The notes: generated by a model from the sequence alone, not told the origin. A stretch of 60,297 bases of DNA from Fragilaria crotonensis (GCA_022925895.1 JAKSYS010000370.1:1-60297); one strand, 5' to 3'; shown: positions 44,754 through 56,824, counted from the stretch's first letter. Translations and numbers: made by a program.

Positions 44754-47397
44754 CCGGTTTTGGTATACCCGGTTTCCCGGTTTCTAACCGTACCAATACT
44801 GGCATTTAAAGAAACCCGGGAAACCGGTGGTGCATTGGTCGTCAGTTAACCAACTACTACCACGCCACCCCGGTTATGACTGACCTGATACCGCGCCAAC
44901 ATTTAACTAACTACTCCCGTGGCACAGTATACTACCACAAGGTGGTATTCAAAAGAACCGCCCGGTTGTCAAGAATACTGGATCGTGTCAACGAAGTGGG
45001 TTTCATGTGAATAGCATTGGAGCGCAATTCTGCTCTAATTGATTAAATTTTCTGACCGCTCTGACCTCTAAATACTTGTACATTTATGAACAAGCTCGTG
45101 AATTCTACAGGCTGCAGAGTCCAGACTTTGCCGCTCAAGAATTGTAATTCTTGTGCTCCTCTCGAGATTCTGAACATAAAACGTTTCGTGATGGTACCTA
45201 CACCAAGTTCTGAGAGCATTCCAAGCTCAAAAGAACTATGTCAATACTTCTTCCTCCCTCCAGAAGGTAATGTATGGCAATGCAAGAAGTGCAATAAGGT
45301 TAAGCTGAAGAATGGCGGATGGACAAACCTCCTCAATCATCTGAAGTCATGCGTTGGGACAGACTTCAGGATGGAGTACCGGCGTGTACAGAAGTCAACA
45401 GGGGTGTCATCAATGGTTACTTCCTGAAAATGAGCAATGCCGAAAAGGAAATGTTTGACTGGATTGAGCTATTGGTCATGAATAACTTTCCCCTCACCTT
45501 TGTTGATTGCCCCTTAATCCGCCGTCAGTCAAAGCTCAGATCAGTATGTTCCAAGACTGTTCGCAAGCACATACTTGCACTATGTGATGTTGTGAAGGAG
45601 ACCATAGTGACCAAACTGTCCGCAAGCAAATTTGTCCTTATGTTTGATGGATGGACAGAGGGCATGGAACATTACATCGGGCTGAACATTTCTTACAACA
45701 CACAGTGCAAGGAAACTGGAAAACAGGTGCCAACTCATTCATTGTTGTCAATGCGCCCGCTTCTCGCAGAAGAAATTGTAGGCATGACTGCCGCGGATCA
45801 CTTGAGACACATTTCAAAGGTAATGTTATCATATGGGCGGGCAAGTGAGGATATACTGTGTTTGGTGGGAGACAATTGTGCTGTGAATAAAAAGATGGCA
45901 GCAGATCTTGGCGTACCAATACTGGGATGCGCCAGCCACAAGTTCAACTTGGCTGTTCGGGCGTGGATCAAGTCACAACCACAACTTGCAATGATCATTA
46001 ACAAGGTTTCAATGGTCATGAAGAAGGCATCCACTTTAAAGGTGGCTGCGAAGCTCAGACAACTCACAGCATATTCTACAGTCCGCGAGAATGATACTCG
46101 CTGGTCATCTACTTATCAGATGATAAAGAGGTTCTTCAAGATTCAGTCACACTTGAGCGTCCTCGCAGAATTGTTGGAGTGGTTACCCAGCCACTTAGAA
46201 ACTGATATTCTTTCAAAAGCATATCGTTCACTCACCAAGTTTGATCAAATCACAGTAATGCTTCAGCGCGAAGGCATGACATTTGTGGAGGCTCGAAAGA
46301 TCTTCAACGAAGTTCTTAAGGACTATCCGGAGTTTGCACATCACCTGGGTACATCTGCATCAATCGTGGAGAATCCAACTTTTGAGAAGGCAATCATGAA
46401 GATAACAACAGCAACACCTTTGTCGGAGGAAGAGCGTTGTGCTGCATCATGCATGCTCCTTGATGTTTCTTCTGATGCCGAGGAGTCTGAGGATGGTGCT
46501 GGTGCAGACCCAGTTCATGACTCTGACGACGACGAGGAAGGAGGAAATGGGAACTACGCCAAATCACTCGAGAGAAGGCTCAAGCGACAGAAAACAAACA
46601 ACGACGGCACCGACAACTACATCAACTTTGATGTTCTCCCTGGTACCTCTGTGAATTGCGAGCGTTTGTTCAGCTTAGCAAAGCACATTTTGTCCGACAC
46701 CCGAAAGAAGACCTCACCAAGACTCTTCGAAGCACTCTTGTTTCTCAAAGTGAACAGGAAGCTTTGGGATGTTTATGACGTCGGAATAGCAATGGGACGA
46801 TCATCTGCTGCTGCCGCATCACGAGGAGACCAGCATAGTCTTGGTGATTCAGATGATGACTCTGTGTACGAACCTCTGTATTAGACATGGTATTGGTGTA
46901 TCTACTATTTAGTAGCATTAGATTCTCTACTAGCTAAATAGATACGTCGAAGGTCAAGCACTTCTCGTCTTGATGCTGTTGTCTCACATCCAACATGAAA
47001 GCCCGGCGACAAGAACGCTCTGAATTGAGACATACTACTCGGACTTCGTCGTACAGTCGTACAGTTTGTGCACTCGCAGATTCGCTGTTTGTTATACATC
47101 TTCGTGATACTCGCAATTCTGTTCGTAGCTTTTGCTTTTACGTGGACTACGAGTAGAAACATTTCAGTACTGCACTGTTGTGATACAGCAGTCAATGAAA
47201 CCGGTTTTAACCGGTTTGGAGATTGAGGTACCAGTTGACCAACCGGAGGGGAAAAATGGCTGTGGTTATACTAATACTAAACCGTAGTAAAGTCTTCGAC
47301 GTTTTCAACCGAAAGATAGTCACCTGCACAACCGGTACAGCAACCGCTGCTACGTAATTTCCCCGGTTAGTATTTGGTATAACTTTTCCAACCCCTG
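44731..47397 (+). mobile_element. Complete hAT DNA transposon, 2,667 bp
   Basis: The 23-bp terminal inverted repeats are at 44731-44753 and 47375-47397, starting CAGGGGTTGGAAWAGTTATA, with two mismatches. Identical 8-bp target duplications CTATATAC flank them at 44723-44730 and 47398-47405. One transposase gene fills the centre. The subterminal regions hold several CCGGTTT/AAACCGG words that could be transposase binding sites. The exact duplication points to a fairly recent insertion. Confidence 0.93.
45086..46884 (+). CDS. hAT transposase with BED zinc finger, one frameshift
   Basis: The N-terminus carries a BED-type zinc finger (VWQCKKCNKVKLKNGGW then NLLNHLKSC), which binds the transposon ends. 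The frame is lost at the G-run 45401-45404; adding one G would join it to the second frame. That frame holds the hAT core: FVLMFDGWTEGMEHYIG (first Asp), CLVGDNCAVNKKMA (second Asp) and CASHKFNLAV (the conserved Cys/His motif). The C-terminus has GTSVNCERLFSLAKHILSDT and FLKVNRKLWDV, the hAT dimerisation region. About 600 residues in all, the usual size. With exact TIRs and target duplication and only one homopolymer break, it may be functional in reality. Confidence 0.88.
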
Positions 47398-47405
47398 CTA
47401 TATAC
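47375..47405. repeat. hAT right TIR and target duplication
   Basis: The right TIR at 47375-47397 is the reverse complement of the left with two mismatches, and CTATATAC follows at 47398-47405. Confidence 0.92.
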
Positions 47406-48137
47406 AGCTGTACTATGTACTACCAAAGTAAGTCTGAAGACGTACAGACGTACCCTACATTTCCAGTTGTGCGCGACGCTACCTGGTACCAGGTACTGTA
47501 AAAAAAAAAGAACATCTATTTTACGTGCTGTTGCCGCGGTGCCCATGAGTGGAGAAACTCGACCTGCACCCGGTCAGACACAGCACACGACGCTACTCAG
47601 TACTCCGAGTACACGCTATCTGGTACTTCTGTACACACTTCTCACGACTCACGACCACCGCTCCAATACAGAATTCCCTCTGCAAAAACCGCCAGAACCC
47701 AAAACCACGATGGCCATCCTTCAGTCTTGATGTTAAGTGTAATCTGTTCAGTACGAGCCTCGCAGATGTAGCGGACGATTACCCAGACGTACTCGAGTAC
47801 CGCCGCCGTCACTTCCGACTTTCGTGTCGTGCAGCGTCCAGCAAGAATCTGTTTACATCGCTGTATTTCATCTTGTTGACTGGTGGTTGAGGGTGGCCAC
47901 AACGACGAGCCGTCGTATGCGCCACTGTTACAGCAATGAGTAGAATTGCAAACCTAAACGCCCTCAGATTGTTGTGTTGGGCCAAGGCACCGTTGTGTCA
48001 ACGAGAAGAGAATCCAGAAGAAATTCGAATCCTCTGCTACGATCACACAAAAAACGAGAACTCTAATACGAACACTGGTATTGCTGTTGGTCCAATCTGT
48101 CAAGCACAAATAATCAGAACCTTGTTTCGATACAACC
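47406..48137. other. Intergenic with second copy of the 75-bp motif
   Basis: 47500-47581 repeats the motif at 15898-15972 (A-run, ACGTGCTG, GCCGCGGTG, CTCGACC, AGACAC). From about 47990 the sequence is the 5' flank of the next gene, repeated once about 990 bp downstream. No further gene is supported. Confidence 0.5.
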
Positions 48138-48833
48138 ATGATCAGAGTTGCTCTTATCTTGAGTCTCCTTTCCCTGAATACTACCGGCTGTGCTGGTGAT
48201 GTCGGCCCTCTCCCATCCGCTCGCTTTATTGCTGGTCGACTTCGTTCCATGCATCGCAGCGCCCTGCAATCCACCGATGTGTGCTTTACGCTCGACAGTT
48301 ATGCCGAACCCATGTTCAGCGCCCTCTTTGGTGTGACTTTCAACTGTGATTGCTCCCTCTCTGGAAGTGTGTACAAGTTGGTTTGCCAATCAGGAAGTGA
48401 AATCTGTTGTGGTGATATTTGTGGATCAGTCAAGCACACGTCAACTCTGGATTCGTCGGGAAGTGTCCCAGGCCATGAACAGACTTGTTCCAAATTCAAC
48501 TCTCCAGCTGACGTTGCGGGGCAGGAGCGATGTGCAGAATTTGTCTACTGTGGAGGCGTTGGAAGTACATCCTTGTGCAGTTGTTCGGGGAATGTGGACG
48601 GACAATCCTGTGGGTCCTGTGACATTTGCAAGCAACCCACAATGAGTGAACCCTGGGCGATTTACGCCGTCAACTGCACCAATGTGGCAGGATTCGAAGA
48701 TTTTCCTGCGGACTGTACAGAAGCAGACAGGTTCATTTCGTTGGCATGCAGTTCTGCTCCAACGTCCAGTTCCATTCTTTCTCTTGCCATCGTATCCACT
48801 ATCTTGGTGGCGATGTCCTTCATGTCTTCCTAG
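48138..48833 (+). CDS. Cys-rich secreted or surface protein (tandem copy 1)
   Basis: A 231-residue protein begins with a signal peptide (MIRVALILSLLSLNTTGC). The mature part is rich in cysteines with closely spaced pairs (GSEICCGDICGSV, then STSLCSCSGNVDGQSCGSC), suggesting a disulfide-bonded extracellular domain. The C-terminal 20 residues are hydrophobic (SILSLAIVSTILVAMSFMSS) and end without a cytoplasmic tail, as in GPI-anchor signals. I do not recognise the family. A diverged, broken copy follows in tandem. Reading frame and start are clear. Confidence 0.75.
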   Translation: MIRVALILSLLSLNTTGCAGDVGPLPSARFIAGRLRSMHRSALQSTDVCFTLDSYAEPMFSALFGVTFNCDCSLSGSVYKLVCQSGSEICCGDICGSVKHTSTLDSSGSVPGHEQTCSKFNSPADVAGQERCAEFVYCGGVGSTSLCSCSGNVDGQSCGSCDICKQPTMSEPWAIYAVNCTNVAGFEDFPADCTEADRFISLACSSAPTSSSILSLAIVSTILVAMSFMSS

Positions 48834-49130
48834 CGTTGTACTGTATGATGATCCTTGGCAGGTTAGTTCAAGCAATTGAGCTTCAGGCTGTCCGGGGGCA
48901 CCTACAGAAACAGTCCTAAGATATCATCATCCTTGTCTCAATTCTTCAACTCTTCTGTTAGGCGAATCTTCTTTCACCTTAGACATTATTCTGTCAACGA
49001 CAATAAAATCCAAAAACAATCCGAAGCGCCCCCTGCAATCACAACAAAACGCGAACTCTAATCCGAACAGTGTCAAGTCTTCTGGTCCAATCTCTCGCAC
49101 AAATAATCAGAATCTTGTTTCGTAAAAACC

Positions 49131-49890
49131 ATGATCAGGCTTTTACTTTTGCCTACTTTTCCTGGATACTACCAGTTGCGTTGGTGGTGTCATTCCTCGA
49201 CCATCCGCTAGCATTCTTGCAGGGAGAGATCGCAACTTGCAGCAGCATCGTGCCCTGCAATCCATGTATAAGTGTGCGTTTCTTGAGTCACGGGCCACCA
49301 CCATGTTCACCACCCTGTTTGGGGTGACTCCCAACTGTAATTGCTCATTCTCTGGAAGCAGTTACACGTTGGTTTGCCAATCCGGAAGCGAAATCTGTTG
49401 TGGTGATATTTGTCGAACCGTCAAGCAGACGACAACGCGGTATGCCACCGGGTATCCGACGGGACATGAACAGATTTGTTCTTAATTCACCACTCCAGCT
49501 GACCTTGCCGGAAACGAGCAATGTACAGTATCTTCATACTGCTCAGGTATCGGAACCTCAAGCCTTACCTTATGCAGTTGTTCAGCGCATGTGGACGGAC
49601 AGTCATGTGGTTCATGTCGCAGTTGCGCCAACGACGGCAAACCTTCTGTGCCATATACGGCCTGGCCGATCAGCGCCGCCAACTGCACTAATATTGCTGG
49701 ATTCGAAGATTTTCCTGCTGACTGTGAAGGAGTACGCAAATTATTGCCGTCGGCATGCACCAGAACTGCGCCTCCTTCTGCTGCTCCTCCTCCTACTTCT
49801 ACTTCCTTGCTTTCACTTGACTTCGTGCCAACAATCTTGGTTGCGATATTCCACGTCTTGATAGAGGTGTGGGATGATACTGCCCGGTAA
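49131..49890 (+). pseudogene. Cys-rich protein, tandem copy 2, broken
   Basis: It is a duplicate of the preceding gene with about 990-bp offset, including the 5' flank (CACAAATAATCAGAA just before the start). The ATG at 49131 is kept, but the signal-peptide region is five bases shorter, which shifts the frame. The remaining body reads well (SGSEICCGDICRTV, MDGQSCGSCRSCAND), but a TAA lies in frame at 49483-49485 where copy 1 has AAA-like codons. Unlike most breaks in this window this one is a substitution, so it is probably true decay. The C-terminal hydrophobic end is altered (LLSLDFVPTILVAIF). Confidence 0.75.
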
Positions 49891-50383
49891 CATTAAGATT
49901 GAGGTGAAAGCTGACAAGAAACCTGACTGTTTTGGAATCGTAAATAAGGCAATGGCCACCTATCGTCGCAGGGCAGTTCGTCGGCAGCGGTGTTTGTACT
50001 CAGAGTACCAGTAAAGGATAGGGTGATGGACCACCACGAAGGGTGCTTGTATTATCAATACCTTTCTACACTACCTTTATCATTCGATAGTTCGTCGGAT
50101 TGAAATCGTAAACTGAATGCCGATGCTGGTGTTGTCTGGGACTTGCATCCTGGGGCCGGGCGTTTCGGTGCCCCATGTATAGCACATCTTTTGTTGTTCC
50201 ACTACAGTCCTACTTGGGTCATAAATAGGACCCTACATGTCTAGAGTATTCGTCTTCTTCCATTGAACTATTGTTTTATGCAAATCTTCTGTCCCCTTTG
50301 CGTAGAGAGCGCCACCCCAGCGACGCAAGCGAATGTGTATTCAAGTTGACACATGTCATATAAACACGCATCCTTACCATGCC
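49891..50383. other. Intergenic, no supported gene
   Basis: This is the spacer between the broken Cys-rich copy and the 3' end of MND1. No repeat or RNA gene was recognised. Confidence 0.5.
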
Positions 50384-51248
50384 TTACTTGGGAATCTTGT
50401 CTTCTGGGTCTGACAACAATTGCAATGTGTATGAGATGATGTAAAACATGCGTTTGAAATTTTCACTTGCCACTTACAATCAAAAGCTGGCGTGATGCCC
50501 AAAATCTTGATGGCTTCCTTCTTGTCCATACCTCGTTTCTTGACAAGATATGTCTTGCAATTGAACACATTGTCCGTCCATCGATTTGCAGCATTCTTCA
50601 CTAATTCCAGCTCCTTCTGCAAATCAGCCAGAGCTTGCGGATCATTTTCCTTCAATGCTTCATACTCGATCTGCAATGCGGCACGCTCCTTGGACAATTC
50701 TGCCAGACGCGCCAATTTGGCGGCGCGTTCACCACCCTCATCCTACGACCTCGCTTGGCATCCGCAAGTTTGGCGGACGCGAGCACTGTTTGTTCTTTCA
50801 GAACAATAATCTCTCGGGTGTTGCCTCGTGTTGAAGTTGCAGCTGACGGTCTTTCTTGGCTGGAAACGACCAAAGTAGTTGCTGCCGCCAATTTTATCCT
50901 TGTCGACGAGACCATCGTCTACCAGCGATTGATTGATATCAAAACACTGATTGTTTCAATAATAATAGGTGAGTGAATGCAAGCTACGCAAATGTTTGTT
51001 GTTTGATTCTGTTGCAATGCTCCATCCAATTCGAAGAGTGTGTAATACACGCGCGCGCTCGACATGCATGGAAGCAACATTTGTAAACTTGTTGGGACAA
51101 CAAAAACTCACGTATTGGCATTGACACCTGCCTTGGAGGCCAAGGAGAGTATTTCCTTCTCCGTATACACTTGCTTGGTCGTATGATAAATATCCAACAC
51201 TGCCTTGCGCTTTTCGTCCTTGGACATTCGTTTAGCGCCGCCTGCCAT
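50384..51248 (-). CDS. MND1: MND1, meiotic recombination protein
   Basis: The start is at 51248 (MAGGAKRMSKDEKRKAVLD). Three exons: 51112-51248, about 50477-50946 and 50384-50409. The introns have GTGAGT and GTAAGT donors; the second is 67 bp with a TTGTCAG acceptor. The N-terminal winged-helix (VYTEKEILSLASKAGVN, then SLVDDGLVDKDKIGGSN) and the Leu-zipper coiled coil ending in AANRWTDNVFNCKTYL match MND1, which with HOP2 stimulates DMC1/RAD51 strand exchange in meiosis. The protein ends in a short DYPEDKIPK tail, where other MND1 proteins end in FDY-like residues. The frame is broken by one base at the T-run (minus strand) at 50872-50874 and again near 50745, and the first exon junction is imperfect. 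In a conserved gene this suggests sequence error. Confidence 0.85.
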
Positions 51249-51644
51249 GATGGAAGGTGTGTTGGTTGGATGATATTCGTCTCGTTCACCTCTGTGTTTG
51301 TCTAGAGGCACAATGTCACTTCCAACAGCCAACTACAACGTGAAGCAACAATAAGGACGCTTGACTTTGTAGAGAAGCCGATCAAACTGCGATTATGATC
51401 CGTTGTCAGGCGCCAGGAAGTGATCCGACGAAGTGTGAATCCCTGTCATCAAGACAGAGAGTTTGCCTGTTTTTGATCTTCGACAAATTCGTACTCTATG
51501 GTAATCTTACGAGTAGAGCGGTACTCGAGTACGTGAAATTATGGCGCGCTGTGAAGGAAATCGTGCGCCGGTAATCGAAATAGCATAGTACTTGAACGAG
51601 CTAGTAGCTAGACTCCCGGCTCCCGGTGTACCATGCGCTTGGAC
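51249..51644. other. Intergenic, upstream of MND1
   Basis: It holds the MND1 promoter region and the left flank of the copia insertion. No further feature is seen. Confidence 0.45.
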
Positions 51645-51650
51645 TGCGAG

Positions 51651-52110
51651 TGTCGAGGATAAGCGTTTACTAACCAACGACAGTACCGGTGAGGATGTAC
51701 TGGCTGTGCAAACAGACAGACATCCAGCACCGGAATCCCGCTTCCGTCGTGTGTACGCGGGAACTACGAACGGCATTCCGTTGGCAACGCGCACGATCCA
51801 GAATCTACAGTATCCGAACGACAGTAAATCGCCCGACAAGAAACTACAATTGTTTGATGATGTAGATGGCGATTGGACGACTGTAAGTAAGAGAGAAAGG
51901 AGAGTTAAAAGAGGAGTTAAGATCATCTCCAACCAAGACAAGAGATCCCTGTCTGGGAAGGTTGGCAGGACTGATCTGAGACAAGGAAGTAACTAAAGTA
52001 GTTACAATATTTGGAACCGGAATTTAGAGTCGGTAGTATTGTCAGTTTATCTACAGTAAGGTAGAGTTAGTACGTGCGTACGAGGCAGGAGATATCTGGG
52101 ATTCTCAACA
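51651..52110 (+). repeat. Copia 5' LTR, 460 bp
   Basis: It starts TGTCGAGGAT and ends ATTCTCAACA. It contains the transcription start and poly-A signals by family knowledge; none was recognised directly. A frame of about 115 codons is open through it. Confidence 0.95.
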
Positions 52111-52146
52111 CGTTTTTAAAAACGGTTAGTTCGAAAGTGAATCAAG

Positions 52147-53408
52147 ATGAGCGGCGAAGGTAAGAAGGCACTGGAGACTATCAAGGTCATTCCATTTTAT
52201 GGAACGGATACTTCGAAGGGCGGACTTGAACCGAGGGAGTTCTTTACGAAGGCGGAGGTCTTTGCGGCTACAAGAGGTTTCAAGAAGGCAATGTTGGAAG
52301 AGAAGATCAAGGAAGAGTTTGCTTTCAAGGAAGACTTGACGGAAGAAGAACAGTTGTTGGTCAAGCAAGATGAAGACGCAAAACATTTTCTGATCATGTC
52401 CTGTCGTGGCGATGCGTTTGCGATTATTGAGTCTCAGGAAACCGCATTCAAGATGTATCAAGCTTTGAAGAATAGGTATGATTCAAAGAAGACAAAGGAT
52501 TTGGTCAAGGCGACGACAAAATTGGAAAATGCTTCATGAAACATGACTTTGATGACCCTTACATATGGATTTTGGAAATGGAACGTTTGAATCGCGATGT
52601 CGAGAAGTGCGAGAACGGAATCAAGAGGAGCGATGAGCAAATGCAGGCGACTATTTTGTCGAGACTTCCAAAAAGACGCTATGAATCAGTCATCACATCT
52701 CTAAATGGAAAGATCGGATCGAACGACTTCACGTATGATGATTTTGTGTCGGAAATTTATGTTCACTATGAAATGTTCATTGAACCCTACAAAAACAGGT
52801 TTGCAGAACAGACAAAGGGTAAGCATTTAGCGCTCAACACTGTTTCTGGCAAGGGTGGATGGAAGGCATTCAAAGGAAAGTGTAATAAATGTGGCAAACA
52901 AGGCCACAAAGCTCGAGACTGCAACAGTACAGGTGAGAATAAAAACGCAAATTTAGGCAAAAAGTTCACAGGAAAATGTTTCAAGTGCGGAGACATGGGA
53001 CACATGGCAAGAGATTGCAAGAAGGTCGGATCTACTGCGGAAAATGGTATGTTTGTCGGAATGTCCATTGCAGGTCGTGGTAAGACGGTATATGAAGACA
53101 GTTTGAAAAAGGACCAAGCAACGGTTGATATGAACAAGGTCGCGATGAAAAACTTGGGAGACATTGCAGAGGCAAATAAGACCAAGGTCAGTACAGAAGA
53201 GAGTAAGAAAAACAGTGAAACGGACATTGAGGGAAGCCCTAAGAAAAGCATTGAAGAAGTTGATGTTGAAGATAACTCGTTTGCGAAGAGACGCAAAATC
53301 GACGAAATTAAGGAGAAGGAGCAGAGAATGTCCTGGTATGATATGTGCGCGACAAGTAACGAAGAAGAAGAAGAAGAGATGATGATCGGAATTAGAAGAA
53401 AAGAATGA
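52147..53408 (+). pseudogene. Copia gag, one frameshift
   Basis: It begins MSGEGKKALETIKVIPFYGT and carries a Retrotran_gag-type helical region. The frame breaks at about 52530 (an A-run, GAAAATGC) and continues from there through MKHDFDDPYIWILEMERL. Two CCHC zinc knuckles follow, CNKCGKQGHKARDC (about 52880) and CFKCGDMGHMARDC (about 52977), which bind the RNA genome. The end is acidic and Lys/Glu-rich, and passes near 53400 into another frame. Confidence 0.85.
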
Positions 53409-53424
53409 AGACTCGGAGGTTGAA

Positions 53425-54353
53425 GTGTTTGAAGTAATTGACTTAACTGCAAGTGAGGTTGACTTAACGGAAAGTGATGACGAAGAGGTCGAAGAGATTG
53501 TTAAGAAACCCGAGAAGAAGAATGACCCCGATTTGTTTAATGAGAATGAGAAGACAGAGCAGACACGAATGAAGAGAGGCTTGTTTTATGAAACCGACGA
53601 AGAGGAAGACACAGACCAAACTGAGTACTCAGAGGAGCACGGACAGTATGGTAATGTCGTAAATGGCGAATTTTATATTTACTCTGGGAGTACATGCAGC
53701 ACAAGCGTAGAAAGAGGTACAGAAATTATTGTCAATGAGACCAATGAAAAAGAAAGGAATGACACTAAAGACATGGAGAAAGACGCTGAAGACATAAAAG
53801 AAAAGATATGGAAAGTACTGGAAAGATGGGTGCACTGGATATTTCGGACAAAGATATGGAACAAAACCACGATATGCAAAAAGAAGAACAAGTGTACATG
53901 GTTTTCAGAGCTCAGCGTGAAACTAAACTTGAATTTCCCAAGTGGAGAAGTAAGGAAAGAGACAAGAAAGAGAGTTGGTTGATGGATTCCGGCGCAACAA
54001 CTCATGTGGCTACTAACTCCAAGATGATGACGAACGTAAGGACCGCAATGAATGGTCAATTTGTGCGTGTCGGCAACAATGCAACCATGCAAGCAACTGC
54101 AATTGGTGACCTCACTTTGATGCAGGGAGGAACCAACAAGAGAATGTTTCTCAAAGATGTAATGGTTGTTCCGAACTTTGCAAAGAATCTGATCAGTGTG
54201 GGACGATTGACAGATCATGGAAACGCTTTTGCGACGGATAAGACAGGTGCAAGGTTGACAAACGAGAACGAAGACGTATTGAATTTTGAGAAAGGAACTG
54301 ATGGAATGTTTTATTTCTTTGCGTTAAGAAGGAAAAGAGGTAAACAATGTTGA
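53425..54353 (+). pseudogene. Copia gag-pol linker and aspartic protease
   Basis: The frame 53425-53800 is an acidic linker (SEVDLTESDDEEVEEIV). After a shift near 53810 the protease reads WLMDSGATTHVATNSKM, with the catalytic Asp at 53985-53987, and continues with VVPNFAKNLISVGRLTDHG, a typical copia protease end. It matures the polyprotein inside the particle. Confidence 0.88.
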
Positions 54354-54387
54354 AGGAAGTAATGAGAAAGGTTCAGAAACAAAGAAA

Positions 54388-55215
54388 ATGAGAAAAGAGA
54401 TGGACATCAATGAAGCCCACCGCAAATTTGGGCATGCAACTGAGAAAGTGGTTCGAGAAATGTTGAAAACGTTGGACATTGAACCTGTGGGACAAATCAA
54501 GACATGTGACGGATGCTCGCGTGCAAAGGCTACTCAAAAGCGGACTAAAAGGTCACAACTGTTACTGCAGACAAACCCGCGGAACGTTTATTCATGGATA
54601 CAGCGGACCGTACAGTGAAACAGCCGCAGGAAATCGATATTGGTTTAAGCTGGTTGATGACAAAACCCGCAAGTCATGGGACTTTTATGGTGCTAGGAAG
54701 AGTCAATTGAAGAATGTCTTAAAGACTTATTGGACAAATTACGCGCGCAGACTATAGTTTAAGTTCATACGGTGCGACAACGCCGGTGAACACATTGCTG
54801 ATCTGAAGAAAATGTGCGAAGAGTATGGTATCGTATTGGAGTATACTGCCCCATACTCCCCAGCACAACGGGTCGTGGAACGAATGTTTGCTCGAGATGC
54901 CAAACGAGCTTTGGCAATGATGTTGTCTGCCGGTTGGACAAAGACGATGCAGTCAAACTTTGGGCAGAGGCAACCAAGACTGCTGCACTTATTGGCAACT
55001 CCATCTCAAACACAAGGAGTTCTATCCCTCCTGACGAGTTATTCTACGGAAAACCAGTAAACATTTATCCAAATTTGATTGAGTTCGGTCGCGTTGGATA
55101 TGTGACGAATCGACAAGGTATGATCAGGAAGTTTAAGGAAAGGAGCACGAAGATGGTTATGATTGGCTATGCCGAAAACCATTCGCGGGACGTTTATCGG
55201 ATGTATAACCCCTAA
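54388..55215 (+). pseudogene. Copia integrase, three breaks
   Basis: The GAG-pre-integrase zinc-binding part (NEAHRKFGHATEKVVREM then CDGCSRAKA) is followed by the core in a new frame (AAGNRYWFKLVDDKTRKSW). An in-frame TAG occurs at 54755-54757. After it come RCDNAGEH and EYTAPYSPAQRVVERM, holding the second catalytic Asp and the Glu. From about 54940 the frame changes again to KLWAEATKTAALIGNSIS and PPDELFYGKPVNIYPN. The integrase inserts the cDNA. Confidence 0.85.
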
Positions 55216-55226
55216 CTAACAAAGTT

Positions 55227-55712
55227 GTGGAGACGCGTGATGTGTACGCTTGGGCGGATTTTACTCACGATGCGAACGACATACGCATGACAATGGCACA
55301 AATGTTCGATCCCGAACTTGTCCAAGGACAGGAAAGTAACACTCCTGAAGCGCATTCAAATGAGGACGTTCCAGCAGCTGCAGACAAGCGGAAAACAACG
55401 TCCATTTGATCCCCGAATACGACGATGAAACGCCGTCCCTACTTGAACGGGACAACCTCCTAGATGCTTCTGGAGCAGGGAGGATGAATGACGATTACAT
55501 TCCAACATATGACACCGAACAGGAGTACTCGGATATGATTAATGATGAGGATACGAACCAAAGAGTGACGAAGTCAAAATTCACCAAATCGACAAAACTC
55601 TACAATTCAAAACAACGAAGATGATTCGAGCAGCGACGATGAAAGCGAAGCCAAAGGAGTATCAGATTCATCTGATGACGAAGAAAGCATTGTATTTGGC
55701 GAAGAAACTGAG
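55227..55712 (+). pseudogene. Copia integrase-RT linker
   Basis: An acidic, low-complexity spacer (EEDTRDVYAWADFTHD-like start, then repeated D/E/S stretches) lies in several frames between integrase and reverse transcriptase. This region is variable in copia elements. Confidence 0.6.
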
Positions 55713-56804
55713 ATGAGAGACGACAATGAAATCGTCAATGCTCCAAAAGCAAAAGAACCAAAAACTACGAAACTTGACAAAGAAATGAAGAGACTGGGAG
55801 CAACTCCCGCAGTCATTGAAGACGACACTGGGACACGAACAAGAAGTCGGGCACGGATTGATCAAGCAGCATTCAATACCATGCTTACGTCTGACCCAGG
55901 AGAACCTAAGACATTTAAGCAAGCCGTGGAAGGCCGTGAAAAGGACAAATGGGTACCATCGGCAAAAGCCGAGATCAATAATTTCTTGTCGCGAGATGCG
56001 TGGCAGAAATTCCCAAGGAAAAATCTTGACAACAGGAAACCGATACCAGTGAAGTGGATATTCAAAGTCAAAGAAGAACAAGATGGGAGCAAACGGTACA
56101 AAAGTCGGATTGTGCTTAAAGGATATGTCATGGTGCCGGGAGTGGACTACACAGAGTCATTTTCCCCAGTTGCAACAGATACAACAGTACGTACAGCGAT
56201 TGCTATGGCACTGTACAGACAAGATGAAAAATGGACTGTTGAAATGATCGACATTGAAGCGGCATTCTTGAACGCAGAACTGGAAAGTGACAAACCAGTA
56301 TATGCAGAATGGCCAGAAGGAATGGTGGATCTGGGATTCATCACAGAAGGAGAACGACAAAAGTATTGTATCAGACTCACCAGGGCAATGTATGGAGGTG
56401 TGGATGTTCCAAGGCTATTCATGAAGACGTTATACAAATACCTGACTGGAGAAATGAAAATGTCACAGAGTGAAGTTGATCCATGTCTGTACTACTGGAA
56501 GGACAAAGCAGGAAATGCTACTTTACTTGCAGTTGTACATGTTGATGACGTGGCACTTATTGGTGATAAGACAAACATTGAAAAATTCAAGACAGAATTG
56601 AAGAAGAGATTCAACATCTCAGATCTTGGACAGTTGAAGAAACACTTAGGAGTCTGGTACGAGTGGAAGAAGGATGACAACGGAGAAATTTATGTGGTGG
56701 CTAGCATGAACAAACTGGAAGAAGAAATTGTAAGTGCATATCAGGAGACAGCAGGAAAACCGGCAAAGGATGCGATTACTCAGGATTTCCGGGACAGCAT
56801 TTAA
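55713..56804 (+). pseudogene. Copia reverse transcriptase
   Basis: A 363-residue open frame includes KWIFKVKEEQDGSKRYKSRI, GVDYTESFSPVATDTTVRT, DIEAAFLNAEL (first catalytic Asp) and LLAVVHVDDVALIGDK (the two Asp of the catalytic box at 56544-56549), all as in RVT_2 of copia. This domain is uninterrupted and its active site is intact. It copies element RNA into cDNA in the cytoplasm. Confidence 0.92.
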
Positions 56805-56824
56805 CAAAGAACAAAGGCGATACA

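Noticed and set aside
51592-51996. Open frame starting in host DNA and running into the copia 5' LTR as a gene
   Set aside because: The LTR part is the same frame seen at the pol end, and only about 20 flank codons precede it, without any domain.
52787-53452. Long minus-strand frame opposite the copia gag as an antisense gene
   Set aside because: It is the complement of the Lys/Glu-rich gag reading and shows only the hydrophobic bias expected from that.
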